From Thermoplasmatota archaeon (lineage in GTDB: Archaea; Thermoplasmatota; Penumbrarchaeia; Penumbrarchaeales; Penumbrarchaeaceae): a stretch of 37,525 bases of DNA. The notes under the pieces were generated by a model. That model ran no database searches. It saw nothing but the letters and a program-made list of their open reading frames with translations, and was not told the DNA's origin. Location of the stretch: NCBI GenBank assembly GCA_025457865.1, contig JALOTP010000017.1:1-37525 (forward strand), read 5' to 3'. This document shows, piece by piece, positions 8,101 to 15,805 of the stretch. The position numbers and the translations under genes are program-made. Each line of letters begins with the position of its first letter. Position 1 is the stretch's first letter.

Positions 8101-9644
8101 CATCCCCCATAACGGCCGCGAGGTACTATACGAAGGACGAGATGAGGTCCGTCGAGATATACTTGAGACAGGATGGACCTGGTTCGTCCATAAGCTTCCT
8201 TGTGGACGATGACAGAGGGGAGTTCGTTCCCGTCCCGGAGGGAGAGCTATACCATGTTTCCAATAAGGTCTCGCTGAACATCCCTGGCGCGGGGGTCCAA
8301 ACCGTGGCTTTGACCTCGATAGACTGGGCTGGTAGAACGAGCCGAACCAAAGAGCTCGAGCTGGTCATGGAACGGGATGTTCCCGGTTTCAATCTCACCG
8401 AGTACAGGTCGTGGTATGCAGAGGCCTCGCCAACGGTCGAGCTCATCATATACGACCCTGCCAGTTACGGGGGCTTCGGTTCCGGCGTGAACACAACGTC
8501 CCTCGAGTACAGGCTCAGGAAGGGGAGCGATACCGCCTTTGGGGAGTGGTCCGGGAAAGGCAGGAAGGTCACTGCTCTGGTACAGGGCCCGGAGCTGCCC
8601 GCTTCGGTCAGGACCTCCTTCAAGCTGGAACTGACCAACGATTGGAACGGTCAGGTGCAGTTCAGGGCCAGGGACGGTGCGGGGAACGAGATCCAGTCCT
8701 CATCGCTCTTTCTAGGTGTGGACATGGTCCCTCCGTCCATAAGCCTAATAGCCCCGAACCTGTCAAAGCCCCAGATGAGCACCGGCTTCGACGTTCTCAT
8801 CAGGACCTTTGACGGGAAGGGCTCCGGGGTGGATGGCGGCAGCATCGGTTACAGGCTGAGGAACACCGCATCGACGGAATGGGGCGAATGGACCTTGATG
8901 GGGCAGAAAGATACCGGTCTGGAGGTGCTGACCACCATGACCCTCCGTCTGTCCCCGGGCGATTATGTCCTCCAGTTCCAGGCCCAGGACTCTGTAGGAA
9001 ACCTCGGTCTCTCTCCCATGTACGACCTGCAGGTGGAGGAACCCCGGACGGACCTTGCTCCCGTCCCTGTGATAAAGGCCCCATTGGATGGTGCCATCTA
9101 CAGGATAGGCTACCCCGTTCCTCTCGATGCAACGGGAACTACCGATGACGGGCTCGGACGCTACCCCTCATTGGTCCTGACGTGGTTCTCTAACGTTTCG
9201 GGATACCTCGGTTCGGGACGGAGCCTTACCACATACAAGCTGACCCCAGGCCATCACAGGATCACCCTCTTCGCCGATGACGGGTCCCCCGGTCACAACG
9301 TGACGGCCGTGGTGAACATCACCATCAAGGACATGGACGTCCTGGACGACGATGACGTTGACCCCATTGATGATGATGGGGACATAGACCTCCTGGTCCT
9401 GCTCGGAGCGTTCACCGTCATCACCATTCTCATCGCAGCATTGGTCATCTTCCTCATGATGAGGTACAGGGCACGGAGGGAGGAGGAGATACGGCTCGAG
9501 TACGCCGTCAGGACCGAGGATGACGATTACTACGATGATAGGACCATGGAAGAGGAGAGGGCCTTGGGCATCAATGTGGAGGAAAAGAAGCTCTCTGGCG
9601 AGGAGCTCGAAAGGAAGAGAAGGGAGCTCTACGGTGAGGATTGA
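5175..9644 (+). CDS. Large secreted surface protein: seven FG-GAP repeats, PA14 domain, C-terminal membrane anchor
   Basis: This 1489-residue protein has an N-terminal signal segment (hydrophobic stretch about 14-33). Seven FG-GAP/integrin-alpha type units follow, with calcium-loop cores such as DIDGDGNLEL, DLNGDGHTDL and DLDGDGDHEL near residues 93, 163, 245, 300, 372, 449 and 520. Seven units are enough for one complete seven-bladed propeller. A PA14-like domain starts near residue 887 (LQATYFRDGNF, then the WDGWVRFPKD and YYRFELTG strands), followed by two bacterial-Ig-like or similar segments ending in VGVD/VEEP linkers and a PKD-like stretch near 1310-1395. A membrane segment lies at about 1406-1430. 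The tail of about 59 residues is highly charged and should be cytoplasmic. The likely role is adhesion or glycan binding at the cell surface. The start is a TTG. The 3' end overlaps the convergent acyltransferase gene by 16 bases. Confidence 0.85.
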   Translation: MKENGIAHEHVGKVTALVLVALLAVMIPNGLVSTGLTDDAGTIVRTRGPGPVRSSNISSITGEHMVSQVAYMRFIGDGTPVSSGGLGSFIGSADIDGDGNLELAMSAPGITSGGGDVDAGILYVMNGTADLSAVDVDLQEQLLDLTIRSKSPYSSLLSSFASGDLNGDGHTDLILGAPSWPDTGKVCVLWGGPGGFPPDLDLVRIIGSTPNGNPVGFLRTESYAVIAGLVTTSVLGTMLGKNVMAGDLDSDGVDDLVFTFHGWNAVFIVWGSTDKMQFGSDLTYIKNSMQTSQFGHGCLLDDIDGNGALDLAITSPTADDDNRGLLQVGAVHVVFGAGRLRGNTSLQIEDIARPTIYGRDPYDQFGLDLRSKDLNHDLMADLIIGAPGDDGPNNDRYEAGQLMVFYGADVVNFPTNMVGIDRCDKVIYGAQGRIGKIEPDALGSQFAIGDLDGDGDHELMVGTPGKDGDSSENAGNCIIFSNADSFGVTGVTADLSKAVPVAVLKGDDPYDGLGFQVEAMDLNDDSIDDLVVSSPGGDGPGNDRPGAGEVYLLLGSSLVIDSIGLTGEAVTDGTLYTGAGNATLEVRFRQYPQAIGATPAKVVVDPDGLGIVLVLGPGGAEKEGDAYDLVTYDEDRSSITANGVSGTLRLALSFGWFYYMTQEAAVIVSFGVGGDIWVERTFISPFHAERDIRLKDEPTILRNGASMPTGHEWFSSGDSLSMKGLTLIYSDGSGRTFDGSRATASLLRDGTMVGQGRADGKWTIEDAVPAQGSVAYSVVIGHHQDEVPAGFPEGLRPGTGMPFKIDIKVDDTDPDPPGNVIIGPDPGRLSMYDDDTQWELSWDALLDDSSDPFTEGTLRRMDHNGSGIRGFNAQVNDGPPLIARADGGLQATYFRDGNFTEHGMMRVDSSIHFTEDDWGMWGPGPERVPPYGFSVRWDGWVRFPKDRYYRFELTGMGTAKLIMDGAIVIDWTNLSTSPITAARYYTKDEMRSVEIYLRQDGPGSSISFLVDDDRGEFVPVPEGELYHVSNKVSLNIPGAGVQTVALTSIDWAGRTSRTKELELVMERDVPGFNLTEYRSWYAEASPTVELIIYDPASYGGFGSGVNTTSLEYRLRKGSDTAFGEWSGKGRKVTALVQGPELPASVRTSFKLELTNDWNGQVQFRARDGAGNEIQSSSLFLGVDMVPPSISLIAPNLSKPQMSTGFDVLIRTFDGKGSGVDGGSIGYRLRNTASTEWGEWTLMGQKDTGLEVLTTMTLRLSPGDYVLQFQAQDSVGNLGLSPMYDLQVEEPRTDLAPVPVIKAPLDGAIYRIGYPVPLDATGTTDDGLGRYPSLVLTWFSNVSGYLGSGRSLTTYKLTPGHHRITLFADDGSPGHNVTAVVNITIKDMDVLDDDDVDPIDDDGDIDLLVLLGAFTVITILIAALVIFLMMRYRARREEEIRLEYAVRTEDDDYYDDRTMEEERALGINVEEKKLSGEELERKRRELYGED

Positions 9645-10306
9645 TCCCTGACCAACCCCTCATGACCATCTAGCAAGGGGGCTATCCTGTCGAAGAGAAG
9701 CTCCCTTGCGAGCTCCTTCAGCTCATCATATGTATAATCCCTTCCCGGCGGTGGTCCGGGGACATACCAGGGCCTACCGAACCTTGCCGTGACCTTCACG
9801 CCGTACCTGGGGAACAGCCTCCCTTTGGGCCAGGCAAGGTGACCGCCGGATATGCCGATGGGAACGATGGGCGCCCCGGAAAGTAGGGCCAGCCTTATGA
9901 CACCTGTGTGTGGTTCTAGGAGCTTCCTCCCATCACCCCTGGTCCCCTCTGGGAATATCCCTATGTAATGTCCTTTCTTCAATGCCACCACCGCATTCTC
10001 CAATGCCGTAGCATCTGATCGGCCCCTTCTCACGGGGATGCTCCCTATCCCCTTGAAGAAGAACCTGCTGAAGAACCTTTCATAGAGCTCCTGTTTAGCC
10101 AGGAACCTGACAGGTCTGTCCATGTATGCGGCCATCATGGGACCTTCCGCGTTCGAGCAATGGTTCGATGCGAAGATGATGCCACCCTCGGGCAGGTCCC
10201 CCAGGCTCTCAGGCCTCTTCCATGCCCTGAACATGGTCCTGAAGTAGCAGAGAAGGGGTGGCGTCACTATGTGGTATAACCAGGTCATGGAGTCCGACCC
10301 CCACAT
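9629..10306 (-). CDS. PlsC-like 1-acyl-glycerol-phosphate acyltransferase family protein
   Basis: Lysophospholipid acyltransferase (LPLAT/AGPAT) family, 225 residues, which is normal. Members transfer an acyl group from acyl-CoA or acyl-ACP to a lysophospholipid or similar alcohol at the membrane. Motif I reads NHCSNAEGP at residues 48-56, so the catalytic H-x4-D is H49-x4-E54, an Asp-to-Glu change confirmed at the codon level (GAA). Motif III FPEGTR is intact at 118-123, and the PIVPIGISG motif IV follows. A hydrophobic N-terminal segment precedes motif I. The start at 10306 has GGAG very close by; the ATG at 10288 (residue 7) is an alternative. It lies 37 bases behind the SDR epimerase and is probably cotranscribed with it. 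In archaea with ether lipids its acceptor is uncertain. Confidence 0.82.
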   Translation of the reverse strand: MWGSDSMTWLYHIVTPPLLCYFRTMFRAWKRPESLGDLPEGGIIFASNHCSNAEGPMMAAYMDRPVRFLAKQELYERFFSRFFFKGIGSIPVRRGRSDATALENAVVALKKGHYIGIFPEGTRGDGRKLLEPHTGVIRLALLSGAPIVPIGISGGHLAWPKGRLFPRYGVKVTARFGRPWYVPGPPPGRDYTYDELKELARELLFDRIAPLLDGHEGLVRDQSSP

Positions 10307-10343
10307 ATCTCCTCGATTATTTCAAACTTGACGGAGGCCCGGA

Positions 10344-11309
10344 TCACCATCCGTAATGATCAATGGTCCTCCTCACGCCCTCGTCAAGGGATACTGCCGG
10401 AGCATAGCCCAGGACCTTCCTGGCCTTTGAAAAGTCTGTCAACCACCCGTCGGTCGTAAGTGCCCTGTACCTGGTCCAGGTCAGCTGGGGTGGACCCTTG
10501 AGGAAAGGCCTGGCCAACCCCATCATAACTGCAATGGCGAACAGAACTGGCCTAGGTATCCTAATCGCGTCCCCTCTGCCCCGGGAATTCCTTATGATGG
10601 CCTCTATGACCGTCCGCTGCGAGTACGGGCCCTCGCTGATATTGTAGATCGAGAACCCGCTTCCTTTCTCGATCGCATGGAGGATGGCATTGACAAGATT
10701 GTCCACATAGAGCATGTTGAGGCATGTGGTGCCGCCGCCCACGAGGGGCATCTTCCCGGAAAGGACCGCTTTGAAGGTCCCCATCGCGGATGTCCTCTCG
10801 CCCATGCCCGGTCCGTAGATGACCGTCGGCCTGAGGACCGTGATATCCATCCCGGACCCGCTGGCCTTCGAGGCAAGGAACCTCTCGGCCATGAGCTTGG
10901 ACCTTCCATAGTCATCGAGGGGTGCTGGAGCCGTCATCTCAGTTATGGGCGACCCCTTCTTTCCCAGGGGGCCTACGGCGGAGATCGAACTGATGAGGAC
11001 GAACTTCCTTGCACCTATGGACCTGGCCTTCTCGAAGAGGTTGACCGTCCCTTGGTAATTGACCTTCATCATCCTTTCCCTGGAATGACCGCCGGATTCG
11101 AGCAGACCTGCGCAGTGTACTATGCAACCGCATTCCGGTAGGTCGAGGGTCGATGGGTCTGTGATGTCCGCATATACTGGCCCGGGCAGATCGGAACTCT
11201 CCCCTGGCAGAAGAAGGGGGACCACATCATACCCCTTACGAACAAGTGCCCTTGCGGTCCTTCTCCCCAGGAAACCCGATGCACCTGTGACAAGCACCTT
11301 TTCTGCCAC
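10344..11309 (-). CDS. NAD(P)-dependent epimerase/dehydratase (extended SDR)
   Basis: Extended short-chain dehydrogenase/reductase of 321 residues. The nucleotide-binding GASGFLG lies at residues 9-15, the Ser of the LISSIS strand near 107-110, and the catalytic pair Y134-x3-K138 in DYGRSKLMAE. The C-terminal part carries the substrate-binding half. It resembles nucleotide-sugar epimerases and 3-beta-hydroxysteroid dehydrogenase-like proteins; the substrate cannot be told from sequence. The GTG at 11309 is the likely start because a TATA box sits 25 bases upstream, which would make the mRNA essentially leaderless. The acetyl-CoA synthetase terminator ends just before this promoter, so this gene and the downstream plsC-like gene form their own unit. 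Confidence 0.85.
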   Translation of the reverse strand: MAEKVLVTGASGFLGRRTARALVRKGYDVVPLLLPGESSDLPGPVYADITDPSTLDLPECGCIVHCAGLLESGGHSRERMMKVNYQGTVNLFEKARSIGARKFVLISSISAVGPLGKKGSPITEMTAPAPLDDYGRSKLMAERFLASKASGSGMDITVLRPTVIYGPGMGERTSAMGTFKAVLSGKMPLVGGGTTCLNMLYVDNLVNAILHAIEKGSGFSIYNISEGPYSQRTVIEAIIRNSRGRGDAIRIPRPVLFAIAVMMGLARPFLKGPPQLTWTRYRALTTDGWLTDFSKARKVLGYAPAVSLDEGVRRTIDHYGW

Positions 11310-11329
11310 ACCACTGCAATGGTCGCGGT

Positions 11330-11337
11330 CTAAATAA
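11330..11337 (-). promoter_or_regulatory. TATA box for the SDR epimerase gene (leaderless)
   Basis: On the minus strand the element reads TTATTTAG, centred about 25 bases before the GTG start at 11309. This is the usual distance from a TATA box to the transcript start in archaea, so the message should begin at or next to the start codon. Confidence 0.55.
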
Positions 11338-11344
11338 GGTTTTT

Positions 11345-11380
11345 AAAAAAAAAAGGGGGGCTCCTCACTTGGAACCCCCC
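11345..11380 (-). terminator. Hairpin plus U-tract terminator of acetyl-CoA synthetase gene
   Basis: On the minus strand, 30 bases after the acs stop, CCCCCC/GGGGGG arms (11375-11380 with 11355-11360) and an inner TCC/GGA pair (11362-11364 with 11371-11373) form a strong hairpin with a six-base loop. A run of ten T follows (11345-11354 on the minus strand). The shape matches a bacterial intrinsic terminator. In archaea the U-tract alone can terminate. Confidence 0.8.
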
Positions 11381-11409
11381 AACTGAAAGTAGAATGGACA
11401 GTTGAGGTC

Positions 11410-13341
11410 TCATTTCGTCTTGACGAGATTATCGACCACCGTCGGGTCGGCCAGGGTCGATGTATCGCCTATCTGATCGGTCTCGTCGGAGGCTATCTTC
11501 CTGAGGATCCTCCTCATTATCTTCCCGGACCTTGTCTTGGGAAGGCCGGGGGCCCAGTGGATGACGTCGGGTATGGCTATGGGGCCTATCTCGTTCCTGA
11601 CGTGGTTCTTCAAGACCTTTTTCAGGTCCTCGGTGTACTCGAAGCCGGTCTTGAGGGTGACGTAGGCGTAGATGCCCTGACCCTTGATCTCGTGGGGGTA
11701 GCCTACGACGGCAGCCTCGGCGACCGCCGGGTGGGATACCAGGGACGATTCGACCTCCGCGGTACCCAATCTGTGGCCGGAGACGTTGATGACATCATCT
11801 ATCCTTCCGGTGATCCAGTAGTAACCGTCCTTGTCCCTCTTGGCACCGTCGCCGGTCGTGTAGTAACCCGGGAACATGGCGAAATAGGTCTCCCTGAACC
11901 TGTTATGGTCGCCGTAAACGGTCCTCATTATGCCGGGCCATGCGGCCTTGATGACAAGGGCGCCCGATGCTTCTCCCGGTATCTCCTTGCCGTTCTGGTC
12001 AAGAATGGCCGGTTCAACGCCGAAGAAGGGCAGTGTCGCCGACCCAGCCTTCAGAGGTGTCACTCCGGGAAGAGGGGTTATCAAGATCCCTCCGGTCTCG
12101 GTCTGCCACCAGGTATCGACTATGGGGCACCTGCTGTCGCCCACGTTCTCATAGTACCATCTCCAGGCCTCGGGGTTAATGGGCTCCCCAACGGACCCCA
12201 GGAGCTTCAGGCTCTTCCTGGAGTGCTTCTTCACCCAGGACTCTCCCTCCTTCATAAGGGCCCTTATGGCGGTCGGTGCGGTATAGAATATGTTCACATT
12301 GTGCTTGTCAACGACCTGCCAGAACCTTCCAGCGTCCGGGTAGTTGGGAACTCCCTCGAACATCAGTGAGGTGGCGCCGTTCAAAAGGGGCCCGTAGACG
12401 ATGTAGGAATGCCCGGTGACCCAGCCTATGTCGGCAGTGCACCAGAAGATGTCCCCGTCGTGGTAGTCGAAGATGTACTTGTGGGTGACGGAAACGAATA
12501 CCATATATCCTCCCGTCGTGTGCAGAACGCCCTTTGGCTTTCCGGTGGAACCGGATGTGTATAGGATGAAGAGGGGGTCCTCTGCGTCCATCTCCTCGTA
12601 GGGGCAATTGGCGGGAGCCTTCTTCATCTCATCTTCCCACCAGACGTCCCTGCCTGATTGCATAGGGACCTGGTTCCCGGTCCTCTTGACGACGATGATC
12701 CTCTCGATGGACGAGGTCTGCTTGACGGCTGTATCGGCATTGGTCTTCATAGGGATGTCGTTCTTTCCGCCCCTGAGGGCCGTATCCTGGGTCACGAGTA
12801 TCTTGGCCTTCGAATCGTTTATCCGATCCTTCAGGGAATCCGGTGAGAAAGCACCGAACACTATGGAGTGGACAGCACCGATCCTTGCACATGCGAGCAT
12901 GGCCACGGGCAGCTGCGGGATCATCTGGAGGTATAGGCAGACCCTGTCTCCCTTCTTCACACCGTGCGACTTGAGGACGTTCGCGAACCTCATCACATCG
13001 GCGTGCAGCTCTTTGTAGGTTATCTTCCTGTCCTCGGTCGGGGAGTTGCCCTCCCAGATCAGAGCGACCTGGTCCCCCCTCTTGGCGAGATGCCTGTCCA
13101 GGCAGTTGTAGGTGATGTTGGTCTTGGCTCCCATGTAGAACTTGATGTTCCCGGTCTTGAAATCGTAATCCCTGACCTTGGTCCACTTCTTGAACCAGGT
13201 GAAATCCTGGGCCATCCTACCCCAGAATCCCTCGGGGTCCTTCACGGACTCGTCGTACATCCTCTTGTACTCTTCCATGCTCTTTAGATACGCCTTCTTT
13301 CTGAAATCCTCAGGTGGGTGATAGACCATTTCTTCAGCCAT
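11410..13341 (-). CDS. acs: Acetyl-CoA synthetase (AMP-forming)
   Basis: Makes acetyl-CoA from acetate, CoA and ATP, releasing AMP and pyrophosphate. The 643 residues are full length for the family. The P-loop [13 protein letters not shown] lies near residues 256-269. The WWQTETGG motif, [21 protein letters not shown] and the conserved C-terminal KTRSGK with Lys607, the residue acetylated in bacterial Acs, are all present. The start at 13341 has AGGAGGA at 13351-13357 on the minus strand, nine bases away. It is transcribed alone, with its own hairpin terminator, and is divergent from the small gene at 13.6 kb across a 305-base gap. Specificity for acetate against propionate is inferred from overall similarity. 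Confidence 0.95.
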   Translation of the reverse strand: MAEEMVYHPPEDFRKKAYLKSMEEYKRMYDESVKDPEGFWGRMAQDFTWFKKWTKVRDYDFKTGNIKFYMGAKTNITYNCLDRHLAKRGDQVALIWEGNSPTEDRKITYKELHADVMRFANVLKSHGVKKGDRVCLYLQMIPQLPVAMLACARIGAVHSIVFGAFSPDSLKDRINDSKAKILVTQDTALRGGKNDIPMKTNADTAVKQTSSIERIIVVKRTGNQVPMQSGRDVWWEDEMKKAPANCPYEEMDAEDPLFILYTSGSTGKPKGVLHTTGGYMVFVSVTHKYIFDYHDGDIFWCTADIGWVTGHSYIVYGPLLNGATSLMFEGVPNYPDAGRFWQVVDKHNVNIFYTAPTAIRALMKEGESWVKKHSRKSLKLLGSVGEPINPEAWRWYYENVGDSRCPIVDTWWQTETGGILITPLPGVTPLKAGSATLPFFGVEPAILDQNGKEIPGEASGALVIKAAWPGIMRTVYGDHNRFRETYFAMFPGYYTTGDGAKRDKDGYYWITGRIDDVINVSGHRLGTAEVESSLVSHPAVAEAAVVGYPHEIKGQGIYAYVTLKTGFEYTEDLKKVLKNHVRNEIGPIAIPDVIHWAPGLPKTRSGKIMRRILRKIASDETDQIGDTSTLADPTVVDNLVKTK

Positions 13342-13646
13342 GACGGGTCTTCCTCCTTATATGGGGGTAGGTCCAGCTCTTCCCAGGCCAGCATCGTAAC
13401 TCAAAGCCCGGAACGATTGGACCGCCCCCCCATATTTGTGTTCATATTTAACCATTTAGATGATGGTGTTATTGGGCGTTCGATCTGGGCATTCGCTCCC
13501 CGGGACGAACGAACATCCATTGTTATGGGGCATTACACAACAGGTATCACCAATCCAGACAATAAAATAGATATCCGATATCAATGTTACAAGATAGGGG
13601 TTGGGGGCGCGGCGGTAAATGAAACCGAAGTAAAGGATGGTCCCGT
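13342..13646. other. Divergent promoter region between acs and a small unknown gene
   Basis: This 305-base gene-free stretch contains the ribosome site of acs (TCCTCCTT at 13351-13358, read on the minus strand) and a TATA-like TTAAATAT for acs on the minus strand at about 13444-13451. It also holds an inverted pair CGTTCG 13477-13482 / CGAACG 13506-13511, and an AT-rich TATA candidate for the rightward gene around 13561-13572. I see no RNA gene or riboswitch in it. Confidence 0.4.
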
Positions 13647-14036
13647 TTGCACAGGGTACTAACGGTCCAGGATATGAAAAAGGTCCTATCCCACGCCTTT
13701 TCCAAGTCTGGTGGGGAAGAGCAGGATTGGGACCAGATATCCCAGTTCATAATGGATTTCTTCGGTTACGAGGAGATAGTGCTAGACAACAGGTTGACCC
13801 CCAGGGACAGGGACATTTTCTATATGCTAGAGGGCGTCGGGCTCCTCAGGACCGAGATGGAGGAGGCGACGTTGCAGAAGGGCAAGGTGTGGAGGATCCA
13901 CTACTGGAAGCTCAATTTCGAGAGGATAGAGGAGCTCCTTAGGGAGAAAGAGGGCCGAAAGACGGACGATCCTGGGGCTACCGAGAGCGACGTTTACGAG
14001 AACATGCCTGAGAACGGCTGGTCCAGGAACAGGTGA
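13647..14036 (+). CDS. Small conserved archaeal protein, possibly winged-helix-like (DUF6015-like)
   Basis: This 129-residue soluble protein has the sequence character of a small wHTH-like domain: helices at about 8-40, then LTPRDRDIFYMLEGVGLL, then a strand-rich WRIHYWKLNFERIEELL ending, and a charged disordered tail of about 25 residues. From memory it resembles the DUF6015 family of Thermoplasmata proteins, which has no known function; that match is tentative. The start may be TTG 13647, with GGATGG at 13635-13640, or ATG 13674, which lacks a good site. TTG keeps an LTVQDM opening. The stop is 47 bases before the site-2 protease gene, which has its own promoter. Confidence 0.6.
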   Translation: MHRVLTVQDMKKVLSHAFSKSGGEEQDWDQISQFIMDFFGYEEIVLDNRLTPRDRDIFYMLEGVGLLRTEMEEATLQKGKVWRIHYWKLNFERIEELLREKEGRKTDDPGATESDVYENMPENGWSRNR

Positions 14037-14049
14037 ACCTGGGTTATCG

Positions 14050-14057
14050 ATAAATAT
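14050..14057 (+). promoter_or_regulatory. TATA box of the site-2 protease gene
   Basis: ATAAATAT is centred 30 bases before the ATG at 14084. It predicts a transcript start near 14080, hence an almost leaderless message. Confidence 0.5.
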
Positions 14058-14083
14058 GACCTCGACGATGGCCGGGCGGTCCC

Positions 14084-15793
14084 ATGGACATAGGAAGCAT
14101 AATCACATTCGCCGCCATCGCGGTCCTTCTATCCCTCTGGTCGTTCATTGTCATATTCCTTGATAGGAAGAAGGTCCTAGAGAGGTATGGCCTGTCGAAG
14201 ATATGGGGCATAGGCCTCATGTGGAGGACCGAGAAGGGAAAGGGGGCCATTGAAAAGCTCTCTTCCCCAAAGAGGTTCTGGAACATAGCGGCCAATACTG
14301 GGCTCGCCCTCTTCTACACCGGGATGCTCCTCATGTTCCTCATGTTGCTCGCTTCCGCTTACTTCTCAGCGACGAGCAACCTTGCAAGGCCCGTGGGAGC
14401 CGACGAGATCTTCGTCCTGCCAGGGATCAACCCCTACATACCGCTCGTCTTCGGCCTGCTAGGCCTGATAGTGGCCGTCGTGGCCCATGAGCTCAGCCAT
14501 GGGATAATGGCAAGGGCAATGGACTTCTCCGTGAAGTCCCTGGGTCTGATATTCATACTCATACCGATAGGGGCCTTCATGGAGCCAGACGAGAAGGAGG
14601 TCGAGAACGGTCCCAGGCCGGCACGGATGCGGATGTTCGCTGCTGGACCCCTCATGAACTTCTTCCTTGCCTTCCTGTTCATTGGGCTCTTCTCCTGGGG
14701 CTTCATGGGCTCGGTCCAGGCTGACAGCGATCCGTTCATGATAACGAACATCTACGAGCAGTCTGCGGTCCATCTATCTCTGAGAGGGACCCCCACTGCC
14801 CTCTATTCCATCAACGGGACGGCGGTCCATAACTATGGGGACATCTCGGAGATCGAAGGTATCGCTCCCGGGAACTGGACAGTGCTGGACATGAGGATCG
14901 GGGACACCAGGTCCAATGTCCCTATCGTGGCAGGCGTCATGATCGTAGGGGTCTCCGATGATACTCCCGCGGGAAGGGCCGATATCAAAAAGGGGTCCAT
15001 CATCCAGAGGATAGATGACAACACCATCTGGAACCTTGATACCTTCCATGATATCATGGAGGATAAGGTGAATGGGGAGGTCATAAACGTCACTCTCCTC
15101 GAACCCGTGATGAACGTGGATGGGAAGGGGTTCCTCCTGAACGGAACCTATCCCCCATGGGTCAATACCTCCGGCCTCTACCCGGGATTGAAAGGTTACC
15201 CGGAATATACCCAGGTCAGTTACAATATCACTCTCGGTGATAAGTACGATTACATCAATATCAATTCGTTCAAGGGCAAGGGATATCTCGGGGTGAGCAC
15301 AACCTTCGCAGGGATAACAGGGGTCGGTTCGGAAGAGCTCATAGGGACGTTGAACCATCCGGCATCATCGGGCGGTTCGCTGAGGGAGAGGTTCGGCAAC
15401 GTCATATATGTCATCTTCAGATTGCCTTTGGACACTAAGCTCATGCCGCTCCACGGCCCACTGACGGAGATTTTGGAGGTCGATGGTGTCCTCTCCTTTG
15501 TCCCCGAACCGCTCTTTTGGTTCCTGGCGAACTGCTGCTTCTACATCTTCTGGATTAACATACTACTGGGCCTCTTCAACGCGCTCCCCATGGTCCCTCT
15601 CGACGGCGGGTTCGTCTTCAGGGACACGCTGGTCATCATATTCGGATGGTTCTCCCGATGGTTCCGGAAGGGGGCGAGCGAGGAGACCCTTGTAAAATGG
15701 GCGAAGAAGGTATCTACGGGGGCCTCGTTCTTCGTCCTATCACTGATACTGATAGCCGTTCTGGCCCCGTGGCTCAGGGTCATCTTCTTCTAA
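14084..15793 (+). CDS. Site-2 protease family membrane metalloprotease with PDZ domain (M50)
   Basis: Intramembrane zinc protease of the S2P/RseP family, which cuts membrane-bound substrates within the bilayer, often to release regulators. Zinc ligands H135-E136-x2-H139 (HELSH) lie in a membrane segment, and the third ligand is Asp507 in NALPMVPLDGG (499-509). Membrane segments are predicted near 2-24, 68-93, 113-135, 148-165, 185-208, 470-500 and 545-567. Between them is an extracytoplasmic part with a PDZ-like unit around 285-335 (VGVSDDTPAGRADIKKGSIIQRIDDN, split here as VGVSDDTPAGRADIKKG and then SIIQRIDDN). The length of 569 residues is typical of archaeal members. The 3' end lies 12 bases from the convergent queH. 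A possible substrate in this window is the membrane-anchored winged-helix protein at the right edge; that is speculation. Confidence 0.9.
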   Translation: MDIGSIITFAAIAVLLSLWSFIVIFLDRKKVLERYGLSKIWGIGLMWRTEKGKGAIEKLSSPKRFWNIAANTGLALFYTGMLLMFLMLLASAYFSATSNLARPVGADEIFVLPGINPYIPLVFGLLGLIVAVVAHELSHGIMARAMDFSVKSLGLIFILIPIGAFMEPDEKEVENGPRPARMRMFAAGPLMNFFLAFLFIGLFSWGFMGSVQADSDPFMITNIYEQSAVHLSLRGTPTALYSINGTAVHNYGDISEIEGIAPGNWTVLDMRIGDTRSNVPIVAGVMIVGVSDDTPAGRADIKKGSIIQRIDDNTIWNLDTFHDIMEDKVNGEVINVTLLEPVMNVDGKGFLLNGTYPPWVNTSGLYPGLKGYPEYTQVSYNITLGDKYDYININSFKGKGYLGVSTTFAGITGVGSEELIGTLNHPASSGGSLRERFGNVIYVIFRLPLDTKLMPLHGPLTEILEVDGVLSFVPEPLFWFLANCCFYIFWINILLGLFNALPMVPLDGGFVFRDTLVIIFGWFSRWFRKGASEETLVKWAKKVSTGASFFVLSLILIAVLAPWLRVIFF

Positions 15794-15805
15794 GGGACCT
15801 CGCAT

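Noticed and set aside
11557..12369. 270-codon open frame antisense to acs
   Set aside because: Shadow of a strongly conserved enzyme gene in a GC-rich genome; the translated product has no coherent fold.
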